From NCBI GenBank assembly GCA_945865705.1, contig CAMBEY010000046.1, positions 1 to 13,402 of the forward strand: a DNA stretch of 13,402 nt, read 5' to 3'. How positions within the stretch are numbered: position 1 is the stretch's first letter; each line of letters begins with the position of its first letter. The DNA is from Candidatus Sulfopaludibacter sp. SbA3 (lineage in GTDB: Bacteria > Acidobacteriota > Terriglobia > 2-12-FULL-54-10). Position numbers and translations under genes: made by a program. Shown here one piece after another: positions 13,286-13,402 of the stretch. The notes under the pieces were generated by a model that was given only the letters and a program-made list of their open reading frames with translations, did no database searches and was not told the origin of the DNA.

Positions 13286-13402
13286 ATCTGAGCCGCGCCA
13301 GTTATGGCGCGTCCACGATGACGCGGATGCGCGACCGGTTGTACGAGTATGTCCCGCGCTCAGGAGCATTCAGGTTTTCGTGCATCGGGGACGCGCCATA
13401 AC
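13286..13402. repeat. Long inverted repeat, copy 2, cut by the window edge
   Basis: Left arm 13301-13320 and right arm 13383-13402 are reverse complements over 20 bp with one mismatch; the arm should continue beyond the edge, because the left side from 13286 reads ATCTGAGCCGCGCCAG. Bases 13286-13320 match 30 of 35 positions of copy 1 (761-795). The loop is 62 bp against 80 bp in copy 1. It lies 20 bases after the moeZ stop. Confidence 0.8.

Overview
The window reads like a chromosomal segment of a GC-rich soil-type bacterium, most plausibly an acidobacterium (Bryobacterales/Solibacter-like). That assignment is inference: it rests on the gene mix (secreted amidohydrolase, a probable selenoprotein peroxiredoxin, PIN and HigBA-type modules) and on two REP-like inverted repeats with a GAGCCGCG..CAGT..ATGG core that resembles extragenic repeats I remember from that group. 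No rRNA, tRNA, CRISPR array, IS transposase or prophage structural gene was recognised.

Layout. 1-930 is accessory: the 3' part of an Abi-alpha (DUF4393) gene, an ORF6N C-terminal remnant on the minus strand, and a long inverted repeat. 930-1678 (minus) is a VapBC-type PIN toxin/antitoxin pair. 1850-3688 (minus) is typA/bipA. Divergent from it, 3964-4611 is a signal-peptide-bearing peroxiredoxin-like gene whose catalytic position is an in-frame TGA, followed by a small SECIS-like hairpin: a probable selenoprotein that ordinary gene callers split in two. 4829-6745 is a secreted YtcJ-like amidohydrolase, closed by a strong terminator. 6875-8365 is an AT-richer island: two promoter/palindrome units, then a HigB-HigA pair in which HigA carries an extra C-terminal domain of about 100 residues, overlapped by a DUF3467 gene. 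8433-9719 is a DAHP synthase gene preceded by an apparent transcription attenuator: a 16-codon leader peptide rich in Phe, Tyr and Trp, an antiterminator segment and an intrinsic terminator. A small PGPGW membrane protein converges on it. 10076-13265 is a four-gene operon, cysM, JAMM peptidase (mec-like), ThiS/MoaD-like sulfur carrier (cysO-like), and moeZ (E1-like plus rhodanese), that is, a protein-bound-sulfide route to cysteine. A second copy of the inverted repeat runs off the right edge.

How the genes work together. In the sulfur cluster, MoeZ would adenylate and thiocarboxylate the carrier, CysM would transfer that sulfur to an activated serine, and the JAMM enzyme would release cysteine from the carrier. 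The carrier here is odd: its Gly-Gly end is duplicated and followed by a tail, so it should need processing first. The DAHP synthase gene seems controlled twice: by attenuation through the aromatic leader peptide and by an N-terminal ferredoxin-like regulatory domain on the enzyme. The selenoprotein implies that the host has selA/selB/selC/selD elsewhere; none is in the window.
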